From: Acidobacteriota bacterium
GTDB taxonomy: Bacteria; Acidobacteriota; Blastocatellia; RBC074
NCBI GenBank assembly: GCA_022072205.1
Contig: JAJVID010000102.1
Coordinates: 1 to 38,172 of the forward strand
Reading direction: 5' to 3'
Length of the DNA stretch: 38,172 nucleotides
Shown here: positions 1 through 8,757 of the stretch, piece after piece
How positions within the stretch are numbered: the stretch's first letter is position 1
Layout of the letters: each line of letters begins with the position of its first letter
Notes under the pieces: generated by a model
Database searches by the model: none
The model's input: the letters and a program-made list of their open reading frames with translations, nothing else
What the model was told of the DNA's origin: nothing
Made by a program: the position numbers and the translations under genes

Positions 1-63
1 GCCGTCTTCGATGACGGCGGCGGCTGTTTCATCGCACGAACTTTCAATTCCCAAAATCAGCAT
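1..63 (-). CDS. tsaD: tRNA N6-threonylcarbamoyladenosine synthase subunit TsaD, N-terminal 21 codons only (runs off the window)
   Basis: Reading the minus strand from the ATG at 63 gives MLILGIESSCDETAAAVIED and one further Gly before the edge. This is the hallmark N-terminus of the TsaD/Kae1/YgjD family (LGIESSCDETAxAVV), the first phosphate-binding segment of its ASKHA fold. TsaD transfers the threonylcarbamoyl group to A37 of ANN-decoding tRNAs in the cytoplasm. The start codon follows the TAA stop of the phosphatase gene directly (TAAATG), so the two are probably co-transcribed and translationally coupled. Only the first 63 bases are present, so the integrity of the rest cannot be judged. 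Confidence 0.88.
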   Translation of the reverse strand, partial: MLILGIESSCDETAAAVIEDG

Positions 64-1404
64 TTACGTCTTGCTTTCAGCCGCAGCCGAAGCGGCGGCA
101 GGCTGGCGGCGGATGACGACGACCGTGCTGTCGTCTTTGTTCAAATCGTATCCGGGCTGCGCGCAATCGAAGATGCGATGGCAAAGCGTGGTCACTTCGG
201 CGCCGCCAAATTTCTCGGCCATCGCCTCAATCTCCCTCACACCTTTTTCGCGGTCGCTGGCGATCTTGGCGAAGACACCGTCGGTGTAGATCACCAACTG
301 GTCGCGGACCGGAAACGGCACCACCGATTCGATAAAATCGGCCTGGGCCTCGACGCCGACCGCGCCGCAAGTGACGGGCAGTTGTTTATGGCCGATGATC
401 TGCGCGCCCTGCGGCTTGCTCATCTGAATCAGCGGCAGATGTCCCGCGTTGATGTAGCGCATCTGCTCGCCATCCCATTCGGCCAGGACGCAGGTGAACG
501 AGCGACGTCCCTGATATTTCTCCCACAAATAACCGTTCAGCTCTTCCAGAATCTTCGGCAGGTTTGATTCGCGGTTGACGACACGGCTCAGATGTTGATG
601 CGTCTCGGCGACTTCGCTGATGGCTTTGAAACCCTGACCGCCGAGGTCGCCCAGCGCGACGAGCGGACCGCGCGGCGTGTCGAAGATGTGGAAATAATCG
701 CCGCTGGTTTCGGTTCCCGCGCCGTGTTTCGACGACACCCAGATTTGCGGCAGATCAACTACCGGCGGAGGCAGGAAGAGTTGATGCGCCTGCGGAACCA
801 GTTCAAGCTCCTTCTGTTTCGCGCCAAGCTCGTAGGCGTCTTCGACGGCGCGGCTGGCGATGGCGACCACCAGGTCTTTCGGCTTGCGCGATCCCATCAC
901 GAAGACGAACGCCGTCGTCAGCAACATAGCGACGCGGAACCAGGGAGGGCTTCCGCCCAATTCTGAAATCACGGCGTAACCAACGCTCGCGTAAGCGGCG
1001 GCCTGAAGCGTCAGCGTCACGCGATAACGATTGGCGGCTATGGCCAGAATCGGAAAGTAGCAGAGGTAAACGCCTGAACCGAGTTTCGGGAACAGCCCCT
1101 GCCAGACGAACGCGGCCACGCCGAGATGAACAATCGTCAGATCAATCATTGTCATCGCTGTCGCGGCGCCATCTGATGATTTCTTCAACGCTACACCCGC
1201 CGCAGCTGCTATCATCCAGGCTGCGGTCAGTAGCAGATAAAGATATTTCGCGTTTGACGGATGATTCCACATCCAGACGGCCGATGCGGCGAAGATGATG
1301 GCGAAGAGCGCCCTCACTTTGGTCGCCCATCCACTGGCTGCGCGCGCGTGTTCGTCGAGCGCCGCATCCACTTGTTTAGGGAGTCGGTCTTTCAGTTGTT
1401 TCAT
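64..1404 (-). CDS. Membrane-bound PP2C/SpoIIE-type serine phosphatase (RsbU-like)
   Basis: This 446-residue protein has about six hydrophobic segments between residues 33 and 172, then a short linker, then a PPM/SpoIIE-type phosphatase domain from about residue 200 to 435. Metal-binding aspartates are visible in SGDYFHIF (D236), LGDLGGQG (D253) and IYTDGV. SpoIIE/RsbU phosphatases usually dephosphorylate anti-anti-sigma proteins in partner-switching cascades. No STAS or HPK-like kinase gene is in the window, so the substrate is unknown. The membrane part has no recognisable sensor domain. The start at 1404 (MKQLKDRLP) fits the membrane topology. The stop codon abuts the tsaD start, suggesting a shared transcript. 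Confidence 0.85.
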   Translation of the reverse strand: MKQLKDRLPKQVDAALDEHARAASGWATKVRALFAIIFAASAVWMWNHPSNAKYLYLLLTAAWMIAAAAGVALKKSSDGAATAMTMIDLTIVHLGVAAFVWQGLFPKLGSGVYLCYFPILAIAANRYRVTLTLQAAAYASVGYAVISELGGSPPWFRVAMLLTTAFVFVMGSRKPKDLVVAIASRAVEDAYELGAKQKELELVPQAHQLFLPPPVVDLPQIWVSSKHGAGTETSGDYFHIFDTPRGPLVALGDLGGQGFKAISEVAETHQHLSRVVNRESNLPKILEELNGYLWEKYQGRRSFTCVLAEWDGEQMRYINAGHLPLIQMSKPQGAQIIGHKQLPVTCGAVGVEAQADFIESVVPFPVRDQLVIYTDGVFAKIASDREKGVREIEAMAEKFGGAEVTTLCHRIFDCAQPGYDLNKDDSTVVVIRRQPAAASAAAESKT

Positions 1405-1570
1405 AGCAACGAGGCTACCTTCAGTTGTCCTTTGATTTGGTTATGAGAAAAGCGTCCGAACTCGCGCCGGTCCGCTGTCATCGCCTAAAATACTTCAAGA
1501 GAAAATCAAAAGGCAAAACAGTACCGTCCTGGCCGCGAGCGAGCGATTGCTGGCGCGCGCGGCTCTGCTT

Positions 1571-1597
1571 TTGATTTCTTATTGCAGGTGCTACACT
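1571..1597 (+). promoter_or_regulatory. Possible promoter for the nucleotidyltransferase gene
   Basis: TTGATT (1571-1576) and TACACT (1592-1597) are separated by 15 bases, shorter than the usual 17, about 55 bases before the ATG at 1651. The -35 part overlaps CTTTTGATTT (1568-1577), an exact inverted copy of AAATCAAAAG at 1503-1512. That pair could be an operator or chance. The rest of the 1405-1650 divergent spacer holds nothing else I can name. Confidence 0.25.
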
Positions 1598-1650
1598 CGC
1601 GCGCTTCGCGGGACAGATTCAAAAGTAGAGGAGGAGACACATCTGTTCTA

Positions 1651-2685
1651 ATGCAAGCTCTGATTCTGGCAGGTGGTGAAGGTACCCGCCTGCGGCCTCT
1701 GACAATTCACACGCCGAAACCGATAGTGCCTCTCGCTAATCGCCCATTCCTTTTTTATCAGATCGCCCTGCTCAAACGAGCCGGGATCACGGACATCACG
1801 CTTTCGCTTTCATATCAGCCCAACAAGATCGAAGGAGTCTTCGGCGACGGCGAAGAACTGGGTTTACGTATTCGCTACGTGGTCGAAGCCACTCCGATGG
1901 GCACCGCCGGAGCTTACAAATACTCGCAGGAACGATTGAACCAGACGACCATCGTCTTCAACGGCGACATCCTGACCGACATCAACATCGCTGAGCTTGT
2001 CGCCCGCCACCGTGAAAAGAAAGCGGCGGCGACCATCGCGCTGGCCCCGGTCGAAAACCCCAGCGCTTACGGTCTGGTCGAAACCGATTCCGACGGGCGG
2101 GTGCGACGCTTCGTTGAGAAACCAAAGTCCGAAGAGATCACCTGCAACACGATCAACGCGGGCATCTATGTGCTGGAACCGGGCGTATTCAAGTACATTC
2201 CGGCTGGAGAAAAATTCTCGTTCGAGTACCAACTCTTCCCCGCCCTGCTGGCGGCCAATGAGCAGTTTTACGCTTACACGTGGCCTGGTTACTGGATAGA
2301 CATCGGCGCGCCACATCGTTACCTGCAAGCCAACCAGGATCTGATCAACGGGCGATTGAAATCATTCGACGTGGTGCGGTCGCCTTTGATGTTGAACGAT
2401 GCCGACGCGGCGACGATCAAGATAGACGCGCGCTCGGTGATTGATCCGACCTGCTCGATTAAAACCGGCGTCGAGATCATCAATTCGGTGATCGGCCCGA
2501 ACTGCATAATTGAAGAACGCGCGCGAATAGAAAATTCCGTGTTACTGGCTGGCGCGCGCGTCGGGAAGGCCGCCGAAATCACCGATTCGGTCACCGGCAA
2601 AAGCTGCCTGATCGGGCGCAATGCGAAAGTCACGAATGCCACGCTCGGCGATAAAAGCTCATTGACGGATTACACAATCGTTTGA
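1651..2685 (+). CDS. Sugar-1-phosphate nucleotidyltransferase (mannose-1-phosphate guanylyltransferase-like) with C-terminal hexapeptide repeats
   Basis: This 344-residue enzyme starts MQALILAGGEGTRLRPLT, the nucleotide-binding loop of the NTP_transferase family, followed by the conserved TPKP lysine. VFNGDILTD supplies the metal-binding Asp. From about residue 255 the protein changes to isoleucine/valine-rich hexapeptide repeats (left-handed beta-helix), as in GDP-mannose and glucose-1-phosphate pyrophosphorylases. It should join a hexose-1-phosphate to an NTP in the cytoplasm; GDP-mannose is the best guess but the sugar and base are not proven. I chose ATG 1651 over the upstream in-frame start at 1582 because it places the family motif at the N-terminus and has AGGAGGAGA about 15 bases upstream. 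The stop codon lies inside the next inverted repeat. Confidence 0.88.
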   Translation: MQALILAGGEGTRLRPLTIHTPKPIVPLANRPFLFYQIALLKRAGITDITLSLSYQPNKIEGVFGDGEELGLRIRYVVEATPMGTAGAYKYSQERLNQTTIVFNGDILTDINIAELVARHREKKAAATIALAPVENPSAYGLVETDSDGRVRRFVEKPKSEEITCNTINAGIYVLEPGVFKYIPAGEKFSFEYQLFPALLAANEQFYAYTWPGYWIDIGAPHRYLQANQDLINGRLKSFDVVRSPLMLNDADAATIKIDARSVIDPTCSIKTGVEIINSVIGPNCIIEERARIENSVLLAGARVGKAAEITDSVTGKSCLIGRNAKVTNATLGDKSSLTDYTIV

Positions 2686-2772
2686 TTGCGGATTGCGGAT
2701 TGCGGATTGCGGATTGCGGATTCAACCCGCGCATCCGCAATCCGAAATCCGCAATCCGCAATCCGCAATCAA
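2682..2772. repeat. Heptamer-armed hairpin element 1 (unit GATTGCG)
   Basis: The left arm (2682-2721) carries five exact tandem copies of GATTGCG (2684-2718). The right arm (2733-2772) is its reverse complement with one mismatch in 40 positions, and the loop is 11 bases. The left arm includes the TGA stop of the upstream gene (2683-2685). The right arm ends two bases before the ATG of the next gene at 2775, so it occupies the place where a ribosome-binding site should be. Confidence 0.95.
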
Positions 2773-2774
2773 GT

Positions 2775-4196
2775 ATGGCAATAATCAAATTTGGAACAGA
2801 CGGATGGCGCGCGCGCATCGCTGAAGATTTCACATTTGCAAATGTCGAAATCGTCACGCAGGCGTTGGTTGACTACCTTAAGACTCAAAACAGCGGCAAG
2901 CTGCGGGCGGTTGTCGGTTACGACCGGCGGTTCGCTTCGGAACTGTTCGCCGAGCGCGCGGCTGAAGTTTTGGCGGGTAACGACGTCGCTGTTGATCTCT
3001 TCGCCAGCGACGTTCCGACGCCGCTGGTTTCGTTCGAGGTCAAACGGCGCGGGCTGGATGGCGGCGTGATGATCACTGCGTCGCACAATCCGCCCGATTT
3101 CAATGGCTTCAAATTCAAAGCTCCTTACGGCGGTTCGGCCACGCCCGCGATCACCAATCAGATCGAGAAGCTGGTCGGCGCGACAAAGCCCCGGCGGCTG
3201 CCTTTCGGCGAGGCCAGGAAGCAGGGGTTGGCGAACGTCATAGAGCCAAACGGCGATTACCGCCGCCACGTCGAGAGCTTGATCGCGATGAATGATCTGC
3301 GCGACGCCGACGCGCTGGTCATCGCCGACCCGATGCACGGCTGCGGCGGGCGCTGGATCGAAAGTCTGCTCAGCGGCGGCAGGCTCCGTGTTGAAACGAT
3401 TCGCGCCAACCGCGATCCGCTCTTCGGCGGCGTGCTGCCTGAGCCGATGCCGTGGAGTTTGGAATTGACTTCGCGCGTGATCCGCGAACGCGGCGCGCTG
3501 ATGGCGCTGGTGACCGACGGCGACGCCGACCGCGTGGGCGCGATGGATGAACGCGGCGAATACATCAACACACATCAAATACTGATGATCCTGTTGCTTC
3601 ATCTGGTGCGGCGAAAAGGCTGGAAAGGTTCGGTGGCGCGCACGTTCTCGCAATCAGTCATCGTGCGGCGCATCGCCGAAAGCTACGGCTTCAGGCTGTT
3701 TGAAACTCCAATCGGATTCAAACACATCGGCGAGATCATGCTCGACCCGGCGAACGACTTTCTGGTCGGAGGCGAAGAGTCGGGCGGCATCGGCGTGCGC
3801 GGCCACATCCCTGAACGCGACGGAGTGTTCAACTGCCTGATGCTGCTCGAAGCAGTGCTGGCCGCCGGCAAGAAACCATCGGAGATCGTGCGCGACATCT
3901 GGCGCGAGTTCGGCGAATTTCACTTCGAGCGCCGCGATCTGCACGTGCCGATTGAATCCGGCCAGAAGCTGGTCAGCGATTTTAGAGAGAACACGCCGGA
4001 CAGCTTCGCGGGATACAGAATCGTGAACGTCGCCACGCTGGATGGAACGAAGCTGATGTTTGAAGACGAAAGCTGGATTCTCTTCCGTCAGTCGGGAACC
4101 GAGCCTGTGCTGCGTGTTTATTGCGAGGCGACATCAATCGAGAAGATGACGAAGATGATTGATGAAGGCGAGAGGATCGCGCGCGGCCAGAAGTGA
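2775..4196 (+). CDS. Phosphoglucomutase/phosphomannomutase family protein
   Basis: This 473-residue alpha-D-phosphohexomutase has all four family signatures: the phosphoserine loop TASHNPPDFNG (S103), the Mg-binding loop TDGDADRVG (D248, D250, D252), the sugar-binding loop GGEESGGIGVRGHIPERDG and the C-terminal phosphate-binding RQSGTEPVLRVY. It interconverts hexose-6-phosphate and hexose-1-phosphate; whether mannose or glucose is preferred cannot be told by eye. With the preceding nucleotidyltransferase it makes a two-step NDP-sugar supply module, probably for envelope polysaccharide. The start at 2775 (MAIIKFGTDGWR) matches the family N-terminus. An upstream in-frame start at 2682 would only translate the GATTGCG repeat. 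No Shine-Dalgarno sequence is seen because the hairpin arm sits there. Confidence 0.92.
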   Translation: MAIIKFGTDGWRARIAEDFTFANVEIVTQALVDYLKTQNSGKLRAVVGYDRRFASELFAERAAEVLAGNDVAVDLFASDVPTPLVSFEVKRRGLDGGVMITASHNPPDFNGFKFKAPYGGSATPAITNQIEKLVGATKPRRLPFGEARKQGLANVIEPNGDYRRHVESLIAMNDLRDADALVIADPMHGCGGRWIESLLSGGRLRVETIRANRDPLFGGVLPEPMPWSLELTSRVIRERGALMALVTDGDADRVGAMDERGEYINTHQILMILLLHLVRRKGWKGSVARTFSQSVIVRRIAESYGFRLFETPIGFKHIGEIMLDPANDFLVGGEESGGIGVRGHIPERDGVFNCLMLLEAVLAAGKKPSEIVRDIWREFGEFHFERRDLHVPIESGQKLVSDFRENTPDSFAGYRIVNVATLDGTKLMFEDESWILFRQSGTEPVLRVYCEATSIEKMTKMIDEGERIARGQK

Positions 4197-4212
4197 AGCT
4201 CGCTTTCGCAAA

Positions 4213-4420
4213 GGGGCTGCAGGCCAGGGCTTTTGCAAAGTCGTCAGGGACGGGGCTAAAACCCAAGACCCACAACCTACAACCTATAATTTTTTCCTTC
4301 GATGGCTCGATCAGATGACGCTTCGAAGGAAAGGTCCATAGGTTGTAGGTGTTCGGTGATAGGTTTTAGTTTATAAGCAAGGCCACAACCGACTTTGCAA
4401 AAGCCCTGGGCCGCAGGCTC
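4213..4420. repeat. Nested inverted-repeat element 2, with heptamer core
   Basis: This element fills most of the 304-base gap 4197-4500. Outer arms 4213-4243 and 4390-4420 match in 27 of 31 positions, including an exact 20-base core. Inside, heptamer runs face each other: CTAAAAC, CCAAGAC, CCACAAC, CTACAAC, CTATAAT (4256-4290) against GTCCATA, GGTTGTA, GGTGTTC, GGTGATA, GGTTTTA (4334-4368). At the centre TTCCTTCGA (4293-4301) pairs with TCGAAGGAA (4323-4331). The whole could fold into one branched 208-base hairpin. The remaining 80 bases of the gap hold only the leader of the next gene. Confidence 0.88.
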
Positions 4421-4500
4421 TGCGTTTTGACACTACGCCCGCGCCTCCCTATCATCTCGCTTTCGCCGATCCAATCCGATTTCACACTGGAGAATAAAAA

Positions 4501-4722
4501 ATGAGTGTTTATGACAGTAGAGATTTGATGAGCTTCAACGCCGCGTCGCGCGAATTCGATGTTCCGGCGATGACGCTCGAACTGGCGGCTTCACAGGGCG
4601 CATTGCGCGTGATCAAACAAGCCGACGCGCGATGGCTGCTCCGCCCCGACATCGAGCAGTTCGTCAAACGCACGATCAAACGCGGCGCAGGCGCCAAGGT
4701 CGTCACGCGCATCAATCGCTAA
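4501..4722 (+). CDS. Small helix-turn-helix/excisionase-like protein, 73 residues
   Basis: GGAGA lies about eight bases before the ATG, a good ribosome-binding site. The sequence begins MSVYDSRDLMSFNAASREFD and later contains RWLLRPDIEQFVKR. The pattern of an N-terminal helix pair, a short strand and W-x-(hydrophobic)-x-R/P-x-D-(hydrophobic)-x-x-F resembles the HTH_17/excisionase (AlpA-like) fold, in which a small winged helix binds DNA. The C-terminus is strongly basic (KRTIKRGAGAKVV). I cannot confirm the family by eye. It is flanked by inverted-repeat elements on both sides. No integrase or recombinase is nearby, so a chromosomal regulator is at least as likely as a mobile-element part. 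Confidence 0.6.
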   Translation: MSVYDSRDLMSFNAASREFDVPAMTLELAASQGALRVIKQADARWLLRPDIEQFVKRTIKRGAGAKVVTRINR

Positions 4723-4723
4723 A

Positions 4724-4794
4724 GGGTGGTTGGTGGCTGGTGGTCGGTCGCATCCAATCACCAACCACCAATTACCAATCACCACCCACCGACC
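4724..4794. repeat. Heptamer-armed hairpin element 3 (unit TGGTGGT and variants)
   Basis: The left arm consists of heptamers GGGTGGT, TGGTGGC, TGGTGGT, CGGTCGC (4724-4751). The right arm has AATCACC, AACCACC, AATTACC, AATCACC, ACCCACC and GACC (4756-4794). The arms pair imperfectly with little loop. The left arm starts two bases after the stop of the small HTH gene and the right arm ends exactly at the ATG of the aminotransferase (4795). Confidence 0.85.
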
Positions 4795-5979
4795 ATGAAA
4801 AACCGCGTCTCCCGCAAAGCCTCCAGCTTCACCGAATCGGTCATCCGCGACATGAGCCGTCAGGCTCTCGCTTTCGGCGCCGTCAATCTCTCGCAAGGCT
4901 TCCCCGACTTCCCGGCGCCCGACGACATCAAACGCGCCGCTTGTGAAGCGATCAACGCCGACATCAATCAATACGCGATCACCTGGGGGGCGAAGCGGTT
5001 CCGCGAAGCCATCGCCGCAAAGACGAAATGGCATCTCGGACTGGACGTTGACCCGGAACGCGAAATCGTGGTCACCTGCGGTTCGACCGAGGCGATGATC
5101 GCGACGATGATGGCCGTCATTGATCCGGGCGAAGAAGTGATCGTCTTCGAGCCGTATTACGAAAATTACGGCCCTGACGCGATCCTGTCGGGCGCCGTGA
5201 TGCGTTACGTCACGCTCTACGCGCCGACGGGCGACAACCCCGAATGGCATTTCAATCCCGACGAACTGCGCGCGGCGTTCAACGAAAAAACCAAAGCGAT
5301 CATTATCACCACGCCGCATAACCCGACAGGCAAAGTCTTCACGCGCGAAGAACTCAGATTCATCGGCGACCTTTGCATCGAACACGACGCTCTGGCGCTG
5401 ACCGATGAAATCTACGAACACATCTGGTATCCGGACGCCGCGCGCGAGATTAAGCACACCGCGATGGCGACGCTCGACGGGATGCGCGACCGAACGGTGA
5501 CGATCAACAGTTTGTCGAAAACCTACTCGGTCACGGGCTGGCGCGTGGGATACGCGATAGCCGCGCCCGATTTGATCAACGGCATCCGCCAGGTTCACGA
5601 TTTCCTGACCGTCGGCGCGGCGGCGCCTTTGCAGGAAGCGGGCGTTTACGCGCTCGGTTTGCCGCACAGCTATTACGACAAACTTCAGCGCGATTATCAG
5701 AGGCGGCGCGATTACCTGCTCGGCGTGCTGGAAGAAGCCGGGTTCAAATGCTTCAAGCCCGACGGCGCGTATTACATCATCACCGACATCTCGGATTTCG
5801 GGTTCGAGGATGACCTGCAATTCACCAGGCATTTGGTGCAGAATATCGGCGTGGCGGTCGTGCCCGGCAGCAGTTTTTACCGGCGGCCAGAACTCGGCGC
5901 TCAGCAGGTGCGATTCTGTTATTGCAAACGGGACGAGACGCTGGTGGCGGCGGCTGAGAAATTACAGAAACTTCGCTGA
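4795..5979 (+). CDS. PLP-dependent class I/II aminotransferase
   Basis: This 394-residue fold-type I aminotransferase has the PLP-lysine in SLSKTYSVTGWR (K242), the PLP-phosphate and ring contacts TTPHNPTG (N176) and LTDEIYEH (D204), and a C-terminal substrate-carboxylate Arg near VRFCYCKRDE. The N-terminal LSQGFPDFPAP is typical of the kynurenine/methionine/aspartate aminotransferase group. The amino donor cannot be told from sequence alone. The start at 4795 (MKNRVSRKASSF) matches the family. The longer frame from 4726 would translate the TGGTGGT repeat. There is no Shine-Dalgarno sequence, since the repeat runs right up to the ATG. It is probably read with the small gene upstream and faces argH tail to tail. 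Confidence 0.9.
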   Translation: MKNRVSRKASSFTESVIRDMSRQALAFGAVNLSQGFPDFPAPDDIKRAACEAINADINQYAITWGAKRFREAIAAKTKWHLGLDVDPEREIVVTCGSTEAMIATMMAVIDPGEEVIVFEPYYENYGPDAILSGAVMRYVTLYAPTGDNPEWHFNPDELRAAFNEKTKAIIITTPHNPTGKVFTREELRFIGDLCIEHDALALTDEIYEHIWYPDAAREIKHTAMATLDGMRDRTVTINSLSKTYSVTGWRVGYAIAAPDLINGIRQVHDFLTVGAAAPLQEAGVYALGLPHSYYDKLQRDYQRRRDYLLGVLEEAGFKCFKPDGAYYIITDISDFGFEDDLQFTRHLVQNIGVAVVPGSSFYRRPELGAQQVRFCYCKRDETLVAAAEKLQKLR

Positions 5980-6068
5980 ATTTTCAGGGGTCGAAAGTTG
6001 GCTTGGACGGGTGGCCAAATTTCTAATTTTGGCTTGACAAAAAAACCTCGTGTGACAAAAATACACGC

Positions 6069-6105
<37 letters not shown>

Positions 6106-6107
6106 CT

Positions 6108-6144
6108 GAGCCGACCGGCGAGTCCCAAGCTCCCGTGTCGGCTC
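6108..6144. terminator. Terminator-like hairpin between convergent genes
   Basis: GAGCCGAC (6108-6115) pairs with GTCGGCTC (6137-6144), with extra pairing inward, and is followed on the plus strand by TAAAATTTT. It lies between the aminotransferase and argH, which converge. A weaker stem, GCCAAA/TTTGGC (6014-6033), followed by TTGACAAAAAAA, is the only other structure in the 208-base gap. Confidence 0.6.
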
Positions 6145-6187
6145 TAAAATTTTCAGGGCATCTTCAAACACCCAGCGATCAATTCAA

Positions 6188-7564
<1,377 letters not shown>

Positions 7565-7570
7565 AATAGC

Positions 7571-7655
7571 GGGGAGTGGGGAATGGGGAATGGGGAATGG
7601 GGAGTGGGCAATGACGTTCTTCCCTACTCCCCACTCCCTACTCCCTACTCCCCAC
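7571..7655. repeat. Heptamer-armed hairpin element 4 (unit GGGGAAT/GGGGAGT)
   Basis: Six consecutive heptamers run from 7571 to 7612: GGGGAGT, GGGGAAT three times, GGGGAGT, GGGCAAT. After an 8-base loop, five facing heptamers follow (7621-7655): TCCCTAC, TCCCCAC, TCCCTAC twice, TCCCCAC. The element spans the space between the stop of the secreted-protein gene (7656-7658) and the argH start at 7564. The format matches the heptanucleotide STRR repeats of cyanobacteria. Confidence 0.93.
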
Positions 7656-8741
7656 TCAGTTAGTCTTTCCCATTACGTGTTTTTGAATCAGCCTGACCAC
7701 CAGGTCGGCTTCAGCCTGCTGCATGCTGCCGGGAGCGAAGATGTAAGGGGTGCGGACGTTCATCGCGGTGATCGAGATCATGTTGTTCGTGGCGGTCACG
7801 ATCTTCGACATCTCCTTGATCTGCTGCCCGTTCAAACTCCCCAGAGTCTTATTGCTCAGATCGGTCAGCGTCAACTGGCCCGGTCGGATTCTGAGCCAGC
7901 CTATTCGCGCTTCCTGGAAGCCGAAGTCGCCGGTTCGCAGTTTCGCTACACGTCGCCAACGCGCGTCGAAAGCGATTTTGACGACGGCGGCCCCATTGAG
8001 ATTGATCGCCTTTTCCATCGCCTGCTCGGCTTTTTCGGCATCGTGCCGGTTGTAAAGATAGATGATGCCGAGCATCTCAAAAGTAGTCGGGCGGCTGGCG
8101 TCGTCTTTCGCAAGCTCTTCGAGTTTGGTCAGAGTCTCATCAGCCGAAGCCTGGTCGGTTTCGTTGTAGCCGGCGTAAATTTTCTGGAAACGTTCGCCGT
8201 ATGCGGCTGGCGTCAACCCCACGCGGGTGACTTTGAGCGTGAACGGAACAGCGTTTCTGCCGCTGACAGCGCCAGTCACGCGAACGATGTATTCACCATC
8301 GGCGGGCACGCCGCCAGTCTGCGTGTTGATCTTGAATTCGCCTGATGAACTGGCGACCGGAACTTCGGCTTTATCTTTGTCGAGGATTTGCAGGCCGAGG
8401 AGGGGATTTTCGCTCTCGATTCGGAACGTCAGCAGGTCTTCGCTCTTCGCGTTCAGAATATATTCTTCAAAAACCGTCCCGGCTGGGCCTTTCTCCGAAG
8501 CTCTCGGATCGAGCTTCCCCTTCATCTCTTCGCCGAAAGCCAGCGTTGGCGTGACCGGAGTCGCGTGAGCGGGCGTTCCGGGTCTGGCGGGCGGCCTGCC
8601 GCCTTTCGGCGTCGGAGTCGGCTTGGTTCCGGGCAGTTCGCCGGTGCCGCTCTGAGCGTAAACTTTGAATGAGGCGTTGAGGGAGGAGAAGAGAATCAAC
8701 ACCGATAAAACTGCGATGTGGGGAACAAGTTGTCTCTTCAT
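7656..8741 (-). CDS. Secreted protein with a PPC-like beta domain and a TPR-like segment, function unknown
   Basis: This 361-residue protein has a signal peptide (residues 1-30, ending VYAQ) and a proline/threonine-rich spacer (31-65). Residues 66-175 form a beta-rich domain with the look of bacterial pre-peptidase C-terminal domains (FGEEMKGKLD, DGEYIVRVTG, FTLKVTRVG). A helical segment at about 180-250 resembles one or two TPRs (FEMLGIIYLYNRHDAEKAEQ). The C-terminal 110 residues are beta-rich and unassigned. It starts 16 bases after the stop of the receptor-like kinase gene, so the two are very likely one operon, and it may be the extracytoplasmic partner of that kinase. This pairing is inferred from context only. 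Confidence 0.75.
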   Translation of the reverse strand: MKRQLVPHIAVLSVLILFSSLNASFKVYAQSGTGELPGTKPTPTPKGGRPPARPGTPAHATPVTPTLAFGEEMKGKLDPRASEKGPAGTVFEEYILNAKSEDLLTFRIESENPLLGLQILDKDKAEVPVASSSGEFKINTQTGGVPADGEYIVRVTGAVSGRNAVPFTLKVTRVGLTPAAYGERFQKIYAGYNETDQASADETLTKLEELAKDDASRPTTFEMLGIIYLYNRHDAEKAEQAMEKAINLNGAAVVKIAFDARWRRVAKLRTGDFGFQEARIGWLRIRPGQLTLTDLSNKTLGSLNGQQIKEMSKIVTATNNMISITAMNVRTPYIFAPGSMQQAEADLVVRLIQKHVMGKTN

Positions 8742-8757
8742 AACAATCGTCCTGTTT

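Noticed and set aside
2682-2774. In-frame upstream extension of the phosphohexomutase
   Set aside because: It would translate the GATTGCG array into a repetitive peptide (IADCGLRIADCG); the family N-terminus starts at 2775.
4726-4794. In-frame upstream extension of the aminotransferase
   Set aside because: It would translate hairpin element 3; homologous N-termini begin near 4795.
4591-5832. Long antisense frame (413 codons) opposite the aminotransferase
   Set aside because: It is a mirror frame of a GC-rich gene: composition is Arg/Asp/Val heavy, no family resemblance, no ribosome-binding site.
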